NCBI RefSeq assembly: GCF_022458865.1 | Contig: NZ_JAJNMU010000009.1 | Span: 62,001-126,000 of the forward strand | Direction: 5' to 3' | From: Paenibacillus periandrae | Lineage (GTDB): Bacteria > Bacillota > Bacilli > Paenibacillales > NBRC-103111 | DNA length: 64,000 nt | In this document: positions 39,037-47,098 of the stretch, in pieces | Layout: every line of letters starts with the position of its first letter | Numbering within the stretch: the stretch's first letter is position 1 | The notes under the pieces: generated by a model | Told to the model about the DNA's origin: nothing | What the model saw: only the letters and a program-made list of their open reading frames with translations | The model's database searches: none | Position numbers and translations under genes: made by a program

Positions 39037-39192
39037 AGTGAGTATGTTCCGCTGCGCGACCGAAGTGTTCTTCCGATCGCTGTTGTTCATGGAATTCTTG
39101 ATTGTATTAAACATTTATAGGTTGAATTCCATGAACAAGGCGAGCGCTCCGCTTCTCCAGAACACCACGGTCACTCCGCTTCGTACTCACTG
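39037..39192. repeat. Long imperfect inverted repeat
   Basis: A perfect 15-bp inner stem, TTGTTCATGGAATTC (39083-39097) with its complement at 39124-39138, surrounds a 26-base AT-rich loop. Outer arms CAGTGAGTA (39037-39045) and TACTCACTG (39184-39192) also match, with partly matching sequence between (GACCG.. GTGTTC). It resembles a palindromic intergenic or MITE-like element and has no coding content. Confidence 0.7.
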
Positions 39193-39223
39193 AACTTCTT
39201 CTTGGTAAAAAGAAGAAATATGC

Positions 39224-39258
39224 AAAAAAAGCATCCGATAATTTCGGATGCTTTTTTT
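39224..39258. terminator. Bidirectional terminator
   Basis: GCATCCGA and TCGGATGC pair around TAATT, flanked by seven A and seven T residues. It works on either strand and would end mntR transcripts. Confidence 0.9.
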
Positions 39259-39397
39259 GCGTGCTTGCACAAGAATAGCGCAAGAAACCACACCACACCG
39301 CATATACTTACTTTTTATTACTAAGTTTGCTTTACCAAACGGGTACCTATGAATAAAAGGAGGGCGATACATAGCGGTTCTACCCAGCAGAAATAGC

Positions 39398-39690
39398 AGC
39401 TGCGCGAATCCCGCAGGGACAGCAAGGGCTGCGCCCCCGAGAACACGAAAGCACGGTCCAGCGAGCAGCCAAAGAAGCAGCAGTCAAGCGTGTCCCGCAG
39501 GGACGAAAGCGCCACGAGAACACGAAAGTACGGTCCAGCGAGCAGCCAAAGAAGCAGCAGTCAAGCGTGTCCCGCAGGGACGAAGGCGCCCCGAGAACAC
39601 GAAAGCACGGTCCAGCCAGCAGCCAAAGAAGCAGCAGTCAAGCGTGTCCCAAAGGGACGAAAGCGCCCCGAGGAACACAACAGTACGCTC
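39398..39690. repeat. 77-bp tandem repeat array
   Basis: Three full copies start at 39438, 39515 and 39592 (CGAGAACACGAAAGC..., exact 77-bp period), with partial copies before and after. Each unit holds the hairpin GTCCCGCAGGGAC (degenerate in the last copy). Since 77 is not a multiple of three, reading frames rotate between copies, so the open frames here are not genes. Confidence 0.9.
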
Positions 39691-39727
39691 ATGATCCAGG
39701 GAGTCCAGAGGGCAAAGCCCTTTGGGG

Positions 39728-39758
39728 CCCTCCCCTCAGGGGAGGGTTTGGGAGGGGG
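39728..39758 (+). promoter_or_regulatory. Hairpin that can mask the patatin ribosome site
   Basis: CCCTCCCC (39728-39735) can pair with GGGGAGGG (39739-39746) or with the Shine-Dalgarno GGGAGGGGG (39750-39758) of the patatin gene: two exclusive structures. Confidence 0.5.
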
Positions 39759-39769
39759 AAAGAAATCTC

Positions 39770-40753
39770 ATGAAAATCAATGCTGTATTTGAAGGCGGCG
39801 GAGTTAAGGGCATTGCATTGGCTGGAGCCGTTTCAGCAGCTGAAAGCAGGGGAATCGAGTTTCACCAGGTAGCGGGTACATCCTCAGGGGCCATCATAGC
39901 CGCTCTAGTGGCATCTGGTTACCAGGCTGAGGAAATGAAAGCCATTATTGAAGCAACACCATTCAAAGCCTTCCTGCAGCGTTCCAAGCTGTTTGATACC
40001 AAGGTAGTCGGGCCGGCTGTTCGTCTCTTGTTAAAAAAAGGGCTATATTCGGGAGAAGCATTAGAAAACTGGATGCATAAGCTTTTGTTGGCAAAAGGGA
40101 TTCGTAACTTTGGTGATTTGAAAAAGAATCAGCTGAGAATTATCGCATCAGATATTTCACAGCGCAAGCTGTTAGTGCTTCCCGATGATATTGCTCAATA
40201 TGGAATTGATCCGCAGCAGTTGGCCATCTCCAAGGCCGTTAGAATGAGCACGAGTATTCCTTATTTTTTTGACCCAGTGATTATACGTAAAGCGGCAGAC
40301 AAGCGATTACCGAATGAGACGTTTGCTGAGCAATTTGTTTATGTCGTTGATGGAGGACTTTTAAGTAATTTTCCATTATGGATCTTCGATCATGATGACG
40401 TTCCTGCTCTGGATTCCATGATTCCGACAGTGGGCTTCCAGCTTGTAGGTAGAGGCTCTAGCAAGCCCAATACGATATACGGTCCTTTAACGATGTTCAA
40501 GGCGCTATTTTCCACCATGATGGATGCTCATGACGAGCGTTATATTGAGGAGGTCAATCGATTTCGGACAATTAAAATCCCTACGCTTGGGGTAAGTATT
40601 ACACAATTTGATATACCTTTGGAAACAAGCAGGCTATTGTATGACTCTGGCAAGAAGGCAGGTGAACGATTTTTTGACAAATGGAGGCTCAACGACTATA
40701 AGCAAGATTACGTAGAACATGTGCTTCGCAACAACAAAGCAATAATTATTTAA
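39770..40753 (+). CDS. Patatin-like phospholipase
   Basis: Cytoplasmic serine hydrolase with a Ser-Asp dyad: oxyanion loop GGGVKGIALAGA, nucleophile elbow GTSSGAI and DGGLLSNFP with the catalytic Asp. At 327 aa it resembles B. subtilis YqhO and holds the same place, between mntR and yqhP/Q. ATG 39770 is 11 bases after GGGAGGGGG; readings further upstream run through the tandem repeats and are not coding. The lipid substrate is unknown. Confidence 0.87.
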   Translation: MKINAVFEGGGVKGIALAGAVSAAESRGIEFHQVAGTSSGAIIAALVASGYQAEEMKAIIEATPFKAFLQRSKLFDTKVVGPAVRLLLKKGLYSGEALENWMHKLLLAKGIRNFGDLKKNQLRIIASDISQRKLLVLPDDIAQYGIDPQQLAISKAVRMSTSIPYFFDPVIIRKAADKRLPNETFAEQFVYVVDGGLLSNFPLWIFDHDDVPALDSMIPTVGFQLVGRGSSKPNTIYGPLTMFKALFSTMMDAHDERYIEEVNRFRTIKIPTLGVSITQFDIPLETSRLLYDSGKKAGERFFDKWRLNDYKQDYVEHVLRNNKAIII

Positions 40754-40810
40754 GTGATGAAGGGAAGCTGTGTTTAAGGAGCGCAGGAATGCTCGGCATG
40801 ATTAGATAGC

Positions 40811-40840
40811 AAAATAAAAAACGGCGAGAAGCTCGCCGCT
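40811..40840 (-). terminator. Terminator of the 89-aa membrane protein gene
   Basis: GGCGAG and CTCGCC pair around three bases, then GTTTTTTATTTT on the minus strand, immediately after the stop codon. Confidence 0.85.
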
Positions 40841-41109
40841 TAATGATATTTGGGAGGCTCATCTGAGTTTCCCTTATTTCCGTTAATGACACGGAACGTG
40901 GCATCCCTTGTACGTCTTTCTTTCCCTTTGCCAAAACGTGTTGTCGTTGTCTTTCTTTTGCCCCATTTGTTGGGTGGGTACTTTAGTAACAGGAAAATGA
41001 CACCGAATACGACAATCGGGATGATGAGCTGGGAAGCCATCGAGGCAACACCTATCAATGCTAATCCCAGTATGATGTAGGTAGCAATGGAATAACGGCC
41101 AGATTTCAT
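40840..41109 (-). CDS. Small membrane protein, YqhP-like by position
   Basis: An 89-aa protein with two adjacent TM segments (IATYIILGLALIGVASMAS and LIIPIVVFGVIFLLLKY) and a strongly basic cytoplasmic tail (KWGKRKTTTTRFGKGKERRT). It occupies the yqhP position next to yqhQ, but similarity to YqhP cannot be judged here. AAGGAGG precedes ATG 41109; right before it stands hairpin AGTTTTCTACGAAAACT (41126-41142), identical to the one before metS. Its own terminator follows. Confidence 0.72.
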   Translation of the reverse strand: MKSGRYSIATYIILGLALIGVASMASQLIIPIVVFGVIFLLLKYPPNKWGKRKTTTTRFGKGKERRTRDATFRVINGNKGNSDEPPKYH

Positions 41110-41125
41110 TACGTTTCCTCCTTAG

Positions 41126-41142
41126 AGTTTTCGTAGAAAACT
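41126..41142 (-). repeat. Leader hairpin repeat, third location
   Basis: On the minus strand it reads AGTTTTCTACGAAAACT, then CTAAGGAGG and the start codon: the same 17 bases as 30514-30530. Confidence 0.75.
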
Positions 41143-41156
41143 TCCTTATTATACAA

Positions 41157-42098
41157 TTAAAGCTTTAGCTTCTGATCGATTTCTCTCATCCGGTTAAAGG
41201 ATGCAATGGACACTTCTACCTGCGAATTATCAGGCTGCTTGGTTGTGAGCATTTGCAGCCACAATCCGGGATAACCCAGATAACGCAGAACAGGCACTTC
41301 ACGCAAGCTGTTGGTGAATCGAAGGACCTCATAAGAAACACCAATAACTACGGGAAGAAGCACAATACGCTGTACGATGCGCTCAACAAACGAATCGTAA
41401 GTAAAAAATGAGTAAATGATGACACCTACGAGCACTGTGAACACGATAAAGCTGCTGCCGCAGCGATAATGCAGTGTACTGAATTTTTGAACATTGGCTA
41501 CGGTTAATTCCATGCCAGCTTCATAGGCACTGATCACCTTGTGCTCGGCTCCGTGGTATTGAAACAGACGCTTGATCATCGGTGTTAAGGAAATAAAGTA
41601 AATGTAGGCTACCAATAAAATGATTTTGATCAAGCCCTCAATTAAATTATGCCCAATCTGATTGTGAAATACGTTGGCGAACAGCAGCTGCTCAATAATA
41701 GGAGGAACGAGTGTAAATACGAATTTACCAAATACAAAGGACAACACGCCGACCACGGCAACTCCCAGAATCATGGAGACCCGCCCAGCCATGGATTCCT
41801 TTTGCTCTTTCTTCAGTTCCTCGGGGTCCTGTTCGCCTTCGGCAAATGATTCAGCGGAAAAGTTCAAATGCTGCGCGCCTTTGGCACTTGCTTCAACAAT
41901 ACCTACAATCCCGCGGATAAAAGGAATCTTTTTTAAGGCTTGAACCCACCCGATCTCTTTTTTAGGAACTTCTAAATATTGAATGGAATTATCTTTTCGG
42001 CGTACCGCCGTAACGTGTACAGTTCGACCTGCAAACATAACTCCTTCGATTACGGCCTGACCACCGTAAATTCCACTTGGTTGCTCTTTTTGCGACAC
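41157..42098 (-). CDS. yqhQ: DUF1385-family membrane protein (YqhQ)
   Basis: A 313-aa DUF1385 protein. IYGGQAVIEGVMFAGR at the N-terminus and the core YHGAEHKVISAYEAG with LHYRCGSSFIVF are diagnostic. It has 4-5 TM segments. It is found near aroQ and efp in many Firmicutes; its function is not established. I take GTG 42098 as the start, 8 bases after the GG of AAGAAGGTG; the GTG at 42107 lies inside that ribosome site. Confidence 0.88.
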   Translation of the reverse strand: MSQKEQPSGIYGGQAVIEGVMFAGRTVHVTAVRRKDNSIQYLEVPKKEIGWVQALKKIPFIRGIVGIVEASAKGAQHLNFSAESFAEGEQDPEELKKEQKESMAGRVSMILGVAVVGVLSFVFGKFVFTLVPPIIEQLLFANVFHNQIGHNLIEGLIKIILLVAYIYFISLTPMIKRLFQYHGAEHKVISAYEAGMELTVANVQKFSTLHYRCGSSFIVFTVLVGVIIYSFFTYDSFVERIVQRIVLLPVVIGVSYEVLRFTNSLREVPVLRYLGYPGLWLQMLTTKQPDNSQVEVSIASFNRMREIDQKLKL

Positions 42099-42258
42099 GA
42101 TCTGCACCTTCTTTTGTAAATGATGAGTGAGGTTTCTTCATTATTGTATCGGATTCAAAGAGAGAAAGCTACTATCGATTAGTTAACAGAAAAATGCGTA
42201 TACTAACTTTACCAGCCCGAATGGATAGTCAAACCTTTGCGAGGAATGGGGGATCACG

Positions 42259-42768
42259 ATGGATATGGAACAAGCAGCCGCTCTTAGTTCTAATAAATGG
42301 TTTTTTTCGTTGTACATCGGCTTTTATGCTGGATTGATTTGGGGAGCAGTCAAGATGGTGGAAAGCCTGTTCCACTTCAGCAGCCTGACACCAGGATTCA
42401 TGGTCGAACCGTTTTTTAAAAGCAGCTTTTTGGTAACCTGGCAAGGTTATTTGCTCGGATGGTGCGTATTTATCGTATTTTCAATTGCAGCTTCGCTGCT
42501 GTACGCTTTACTTTTGGCCAAATCGGCTGGACCCTGGGCGGGACTTGGGTACGGGGCGATATGGTGGGGCTTGATTTTTTTATTAATCGGTCCCCTTACA
42601 GGAATGATGAATTGGATTGCTTATCTTGATTTGAAAACCATACTGACGGAGTTATGTTTATTCATACTGTGGGGTTTGTTTATCGGGTACAGTATAGCCT
42701 ATGAGTTTAACGATGAACGCGAACGTGAGCCCTTCAAAAAAGGCAGGTCCAGCCCGCAGGCAGAATGA
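42259..42768 (+). CDS. yqhR: YqhR-like membrane protein
   Basis: A 169-aa protein with four hydrophobic segments (FSLYIGFYAGLIWGAVK, WQGYLLGWCVFIVFSIAAS, WAGLGYGAIWWGLIFLLIGP and LCLFILWGLFIGYSIAYEF) and a short charged C-terminus. It occupies the yqhR position between yqhQ and aroQ and has the same topology. It is divergent from yqhQ. The function is unknown. Confidence 0.8.
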   Translation: MDMEQAAALSSNKWFFSLYIGFYAGLIWGAVKMVESLFHFSSLTPGFMVEPFFKSSFLVTWQGYLLGWCVFIVFSIAASLLYALLLAKSAGPWAGLGYGAIWWGLIFLLIGPLTGMMNWIAYLDLKTILTELCLFILWGLFIGYSIAYEFNDEREREPFKKGRSSPQAE

Positions 42769-42885
42769 GCTTGTCGCTGTAAACATGAAACTATCGAAAA
42801 AACAGTTCTCAAATCGAAGAAACTTATGGTAAAATAAGAGGTACGCGAATTTTAGTCAACTTTTGTTGGTTATGGAGGGTCTGCT

Positions 42886-43338
42886 TTGAAACAAATCTTG
42901 GTATTAAATGGCCCTAATTTGAATATGCTGGGTGTTCGAGAGCCAGGCATATACGGTTCATTGTCGCTGCAAGCCATAGAGGATAATCTTCGAAAGCTCG
43001 CTGTAGAGCTGGGTGTGGAGCTGGAATGCTTCCAATCCAATCATGAAGGCGCGTTGATCGATAAAATCCATGAGGCTTTCGGCAAGCAGCAGGGAATCAT
43101 TATGAATCCCGGAGCATTTACCCATTATAGCTATGCCATTCGTGATGCGATAAGCGCTGTGCAGCTACCATTGATTGAAGTACATATTTCCAATATCCAT
43201 AAAAGAGAGCCTTTCCGGCATGTGTCGGTGATAGCTCCCGTTGCGCTTGGTCAAATTGCAGGCCTTGGTGCCGATGGCTATGAGCTGGGTCTGCGTGCTT
43301 TAGTCAAGCACCTGGATGAGGCGAATCTCACGAAGTGA
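42886..43338 (+). CDS. aroQ: 3-dehydroquinate dehydratase, type II
   Basis: Third step of the shikimate pathway: anti-elimination of water from 3-dehydroquinate. A 150-aa flavodoxin-like fold with [19 protein letters not shown] (Arg and catalytic Tyr), [27 protein letters not shown] and [14 protein letters not shown] (catalytic His). TTG 42886 follows GGAGGG. It precedes the M24 peptidase and efp, as in B. subtilis yqhS-yqhT-efp. Hairpin repeats fill the gap that follows. Confidence 0.95.
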   Translation: MKQILVLNGPNLNMLGVREPGIYGSLSLQAIEDNLRKLAVELGVELECFQSNHEGALIDKIHEAFGKQQGIIMNPGAFTHYSYAIRDAISAVQLPLIEVHISNIHKREPFRHVSVIAPVALGQIAGLGADGYELGLRALVKHLDEANLTK

Positions 43339-43339
43339 T

Positions 43340-43500
43340 GCTTACGAAGAAAGACTTTCTTATAGAAAGTCAAGCCTGTGCTTACGAAGTCAGTTTTCCT
43401 ACGGAAAACAAGCTTACGCTTACGAAGAAGACTTTCTTATAGAAAGTCAAGCCTGTGCTTACGAAGTTAGTTTTCCTACGGAAAACTTTTAGGAGGGAAA
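43340..43500 (+). repeat. Four tandem hairpin-repeat units before the M24 peptidase
   Basis: Units start at 43340, 43380, 43418 and 43457, each with head GCTTACGAAG. They alternate two hairpins: GACTTTCTTATAGAAAGTC (units 1 and 3, then AAGCCTGT) and GTTTTCCTACGGAAAAC (units 2 and 4). Unit 4 runs directly into TTTTAGGAGGG and the start codon, as before metS. Confidence 0.88.
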
Positions 43501-43504
43501 CCAC

Positions 43505-44575
43505 ATGCAAGGACGTTTGGATAAATTGCGTTACGCGCTTCAGGAGCAAGGACTGCAGGCTATTCTGATTACGAATGCGACTAATCGTCAATATATGACA
43601 GGATTCACCGGTTCCTCAGGTTATGTGCTGATTTCGGAGTCGAAGGCGTACCTGCTTACCGATTTTCGTTACATGACACAAGCTCCTAAGCAGGCGATCG
43701 GTTATGAAGTGGTGGAGCATGCACCAAAAGCAATGGCAACCGTCAAAGATCTGCTGTTGAAGGCGGGTATAACGAAGGTTGGCTTTGAGCAGGATGATAT
43801 GACCTATGGAACCTTCCTAAGTACATCTGATGCACTAAGCGGGATTCAGCTTCAGGCAACCAGTGGATTGGTAGAAAAGCTGCGGATGATCAAGGATGCG
43901 TCGGAGCTGGCTGTCATGCAGGAAGCAGCTGATTTGGCTGACCGTACTTTTGATCATATTTTATCGTTCATTCAGACTGGCACTAAAGAAATTGATATTG
44001 CACTCGAAATCGAAATATTCATGCGCATAAATGGTGCAGCGTCTACTTCATTCGAAACGATTGTGGCTTCAGGTGAGCGTTCAGCTCTGCCGCATGGCAA
44101 AGCAAGTGACCGAGTGATCCAAACGAACGAATTCGTCAAGCTGGATTACGGCGCGTATTACAAAAGCTATTGCTCAGACATTACCCGCACGGTTGTTGTT
44201 GGCCAGCCTACAGATAAGCACAAGGAAATTTACCATATCGTACTTGAGGCTCAGTTGGAAGCGCTGGACAAGATCAGACCGGGTATGACGGGTAAGGAAG
44301 CAGATGCGATTGCGAGAAATGTGATCAAACAGCATGGGTACGGGGATTATTTTGGACACGGAACAGGTCATGGGTTAGGAATGGAAATTCATGAAGCGCC
44401 GCGATTGTCGGTGCAGGGAGATACGGTTTTAACACCAGGTATGACTGTGACGGTCGAACCAGGCATTTATTTGCCAGGCTTTGGCGGGGTTCGCATCGAG
44501 GACGATATTGTCATCACAGAGACCGGTATTCACATATTAACGCATTCAAGCAAAGACTTGATTGTGTTAGCTTGA
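43505..44575 (+). CDS. Xaa-Pro peptidase, M24 family (YqhT-like)
   Basis: A 356-aa creatinase/aminopeptidase P-type metallopeptidase. The N-terminal creatinase-like domain is followed by the pita-bread domain with Asp-Asp-His-Glu-Glu ligands: KLDYGAYYKSYCSDITRT, GHGTGHGLGMEIHEAP, VTVEPGIYLPG and VRIEDDIV. It releases N-terminal residues before proline. AGGAGGG precedes ATG 43505. It sits before efp as in B. subtilis yqhT; the gene pair is widely conserved and fits EF-P's role in proline-rich translation. Confidence 0.93.
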   Translation: MQGRLDKLRYALQEQGLQAILITNATNRQYMTGFTGSSGYVLISESKAYLLTDFRYMTQAPKQAIGYEVVEHAPKAMATVKDLLLKAGITKVGFEQDDMTYGTFLSTSDALSGIQLQATSGLVEKLRMIKDASELAVMQEAADLADRTFDHILSFIQTGTKEIDIALEIEIFMRINGAASTSFETIVASGERSALPHGKASDRVIQTNEFVKLDYGAYYKSYCSDITRTVVVGQPTDKHKEIYHIVLEAQLEALDKIRPGMTGKEADAIARNVIKQHGYGDYFGHGTGHGLGMEIHEAPRLSVQGDTVLTPGMTVTVEPGIYLPGFGGVRIEDDIVITETGIHILTHSSKDLIVLA

Positions 44576-44654
44576 GATTAAATCTTTGGCAGCTGCTTGG
44601 GTTAGCTGATTAGCACCAGGCTGGCTGCTCACATTTTTAGGGAGGTATTTTTCC

Positions 44655-45212
44655 GTGATTTCAGTAAACGATTTTAAGACAGGCCTTACCATCGAAGTGG
44701 AGCATGACCTATTTACCGTAATTGATTTTCAACACGTAAAACCGGGTAAGGGTGCAGCATTCGTACGCTCCAAGCTCAAAAACCTGCGTAATGGCAATAC
44801 CGTTGAGCGAACTTTTCGTGCAGGTGAAAACGTAGGCCGTGCTCACATCGAGAACCGTGAGATGCAATACCTGTATGCCAGCGGTACCGAGTATACGTTC
44901 ATGGATACCGAAACTTACGACCAGTTCAGTCTGGATGCCAAGCAATTGGAATGGGAGCTTAAATTCCTGAAGGAAAACATGATGATTCATATCATGAGCT
45001 ACCAGGGCGAAATTCTCGGAATTAACCTGCCAAACAGCATTGAGCTTAAAGTTGTTGAAACAGAGCCGGGTATTAAAGGAAACACAGCTACTGGTGCAAC
45101 CAAAAGTGCAACACTGGAAACAGGTCTGACGGTTCAAGTGCCTATGTTCATTAACGAAGGCGATGTGCTGTTGATCGATTCCCGTGAAGGAAAGTATATT
45201 TCCCGCGCTTAG
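44655..45212 (+). CDS. efp: Elongation factor P
   Basis: A three-OB-fold, tRNA-shaped factor of 185 aa that relieves ribosome stalling at polyproline. [19 protein letters not shown], the loop [17 protein letters not shown] with modifiable Lys32, and the C-terminal [20 protein letters not shown] are typical. GTG 44655 is 9 bases after GGAGG. Lys32 is the residue carrying 5-aminopentanol in B. subtilis. A strong terminator at 45236-45264 ends the aroQ-efp stretch. Confidence 0.97.
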   Translation: MISVNDFKTGLTIEVEHDLFTVIDFQHVKPGKGAAFVRSKLKNLRNGNTVERTFRAGENVGRAHIENREMQYLYASGTEYTFMDTETYDQFSLDAKQLEWELKFLKENMMIHIMSYQGEILGINLPNSIELKVVETEPGIKGNTATGATKSATLETGLTVQVPMFINEGDVLLIDSREGKYISRA

Positions 45213-45235
45213 TTCATACCCTTTGCACAATCGAA

Positions 45236-45264
45236 ATCCATACCGAAACCGGTATGGATTTTTT
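45236..45264 (+). terminator. Rho-independent terminator of efp
   Basis: ATCCATACCG pairs perfectly with CGGTATGGAT around AAAC, followed by a T-run. Confidence 0.92.
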
Positions 45265-45350
45265 GCTATCCAATTCGCAGGTAAGTTGTTCCTATTTGAT
45301 TGTAGATTATGTTATTTTTTGGTTTAATTAGAAAGGGGGTGAACCTCTGT

Positions 45351-46460
45351 ATGTACAAAGGACTGGTGAATCGATTGATTAATCTAAAAGATTACAAGGA
45401 TACGAAGGCAATTATAGAGCTGCTCACCGAATGTATGTATCCTGATCAGGAACGAGTCCTGAGAGAATTTGAGGCATATCAAAGCAATGAATTCAAAAGG
45501 CTGCTCGGTATCATCGAAAATGATGAATTGGTGGGGCTTCTCGGAGTTATTGCCCAGGATGATGATCAAGTTGAATTAAAACACATAGCGGTCAAAAGCT
45601 CGCATAGAAGACAAGGCTTGGGCAAAAGTATGATTACAACATACATGGAAGAAAGCCCTTTTAGTAGAATGAAGGCAGAGACGGATCAAGGTGCAGTTCA
45701 TTTTTATAAAAAAATCGGTTTTAACATCATCAGTTTGGGTGAGAAATATCCGGGGGTCGAGCGGTTTGAATGTATATTTAACAAAGCTACGGCTCTTGAG
45801 CAGTTAGTAAGTTCAGTAAGTACAGAGGATAAAACCACATTATACATAGTGAGGCATGGACAAACGGAGTGGAATATTCAGCATAAAATACAAGGTCATC
45901 AGGATTCACCTTTGACAGAAAAAGGGATTCAACAGGCGCAGTGGCTGAGTGAAGCTTTGGAAGACGCGAAGATCGATATCATCTACTCCAGCTCAAGCCA
46001 TAGAGCGGTTCGAACGGCACAATTAATCAGGCATACCCGAGATATCGAAATTAAGGAGAGCGATGCTTTCAAAGAAATGAATATGGGTGTCTGGGAGGGG
46101 AAAACGCAGGAGGAGGTTCAGGATGGCGATCCGGAAGCATGGGATCATTTTTGGAACGATCCCGAGAAATTTCAGATACAGGGTGGCGAAACCTTCAGTG
46201 CTGTAGCGGAACGATCAGTACATGAATTAAATCGGGTTCTACATGAACATCAAGGCAAATCCATCCTTATTGTAACTCATAGTGTTGTTGTAAAATTGTT
46301 GATGGCCATATTTGAGAATCGTCCGATGAAAATCATTTGGAATCTTCCCTATATCCATCCAGCTTGCTTATGTAAGGTCGAGTTTCTAAACGGTGAACCG
46401 GAAATTATTTTACACGCGGATATATCCCATTATCAAGAAGAAGGTCTGGAACTGACTTGA
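45351..46460 (+). CDS. Fusion of GNAT acetyltransferase and histidine phosphatase
   Basis: Two enzymes in one 369-aa chain. Residues about 15-145 form a GNAT N-acetyltransferase (LKHIAVKSSHRRQGLGKSMI is the acetyl-CoA loop; GAVHFYKKIGF closes the fold). Residues about 160-365 form a phosphoglycerate mutase-like histidine phosphatase: LYIVRHGQTEWN with the phospho-His, SSSSHRAVRTAQ with Arg, and VTHSVVVK with the second His. ATG 45351 follows GGGGGTGA. Both active sites look intact. Substrates are unknown; a sequencing frameshift is not needed to explain it. Confidence 0.85.
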   Translation: MYKGLVNRLINLKDYKDTKAIIELLTECMYPDQERVLREFEAYQSNEFKRLLGIIENDELVGLLGVIAQDDDQVELKHIAVKSSHRRQGLGKSMITTYMEESPFSRMKAETDQGAVHFYKKIGFNIISLGEKYPGVERFECIFNKATALEQLVSSVSTEDKTTLYIVRHGQTEWNIQHKIQGHQDSPLTEKGIQQAQWLSEALEDAKIDIIYSSSSHRAVRTAQLIRHTRDIEIKESDAFKEMNMGVWEGKTQEEVQDGDPEAWDHFWNDPEKFQIQGGETFSAVAERSVHELNRVLHEHQGKSILIVTHSVVVKLLMAIFENRPMKIIWNLPYIHPACLCKVEFLNGEPEIILHADISHYQEEGLELT

Positions 46461-46485
46461 ATGAACTGAAAGAGAGGTGTTTGCC

Positions 46486-47058
46486 TTGGGGAAAATAATA
46501 TGTCTGATCACTGAGGATTTTGCGGATTTTGAGATTACATTGGCATTTCATAAAATAAAGAACGTAGGTCACAGAGACGTGCTTTCAGCCGGTTACGCCT
46601 ATGAAGCTGTCATGAGTGAGTCCGGTCTGTTCTATAAGCCCAATTTGACAGTATCTGAAGCGTTGGAGCTTGATGATATTGAAGCTCTTATTATTCCCGG
46701 AGGGCCAATCCGAGACCAACGACCGGAGCTTACAGATTTGATTGTTAAGCTGGATGGCGACAAGAAGCTGCTTGCAGCGATATGTAACGGCCCTCAGTAT
46801 TTGGGGAGAGCAGGAGTGCTGCACAAGCATACGTTCACCACTTCTTGCTCGATAGAAGTGATCCATAAGCTCGGTGTTGAGGACCCTTTTCCACGAGTGA
46901 ATTATAGCGATCTGAGAGTTGTAAGGGACGGAAACATCATAACGGCTAAAGGGCGCGCGTTTGTTGATTTTTCATTTGAGGTATTCGATTATTTGAACAT
47001 TTATGGAGATCGGTACGAAGAACAAGAGCAGTTATTTAAAGACATTATGAACAAATAA
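46486..47058 (+). CDS. DJ-1/PfpI-family protein
   Basis: A 190-aa class-I glutamine amidotransferase-like fold. The nucleophile elbow AAICNGPQYLGRAG holds the reactive Cys; a Glu early in the chain (EDFADFEI) is the usual partner. ALIIPGGPIRDQ precedes it. Members act as glyoxalases, deglycases or chaperones; the specific role is open. I use TTG 46486, 8 bases after GAGAGGTG, because the GTG at 46477 overlaps that site. Confidence 0.8.
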   Translation: MGKIICLITEDFADFEITLAFHKIKNVGHRDVLSAGYAYEAVMSESGLFYKPNLTVSEALELDDIEALIIPGGPIRDQRPELTDLIVKLDGDKKLLAAICNGPQYLGRAGVLHKHTFTTSCSIEVIHKLGVEDPFPRVNYSDLRVVRDGNIITAKGRAFVDFSFEVFDYLNIYGDRYEEQEQLFKDIMNK

Positions 47059-47098
47059 ATCAAATCGTTGGAATGGAAGTAATAAAAGAGGTGAGTGG

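Noticed and set aside
39398-39690. CRISPR-like array
   Set aside because: Copies are contiguous with no unique spacers, the unit is 77 bp, and no cas genes are present.
39490-39792. Open frames of 60-100 codons through the tandem repeat region, both strands
   Set aside because: The 77-bp period shifts frame at each copy; no ribosome sites; low-complexity translation. They are by-products of the repeats.
43340-43500. CRISPR-like array at the hairpin repeats
   Set aside because: The parts between the GCTTACGAAG heads are themselves repeated hairpins, not unique spacers.
44590-44638. Attenuator hairpin before efp
   Set aside because: GCAGC-TGCTTGG can pair with CCAGG-GGCTGC followed by TTTTT, but the loop is long and pairing imperfect; too weak to call.
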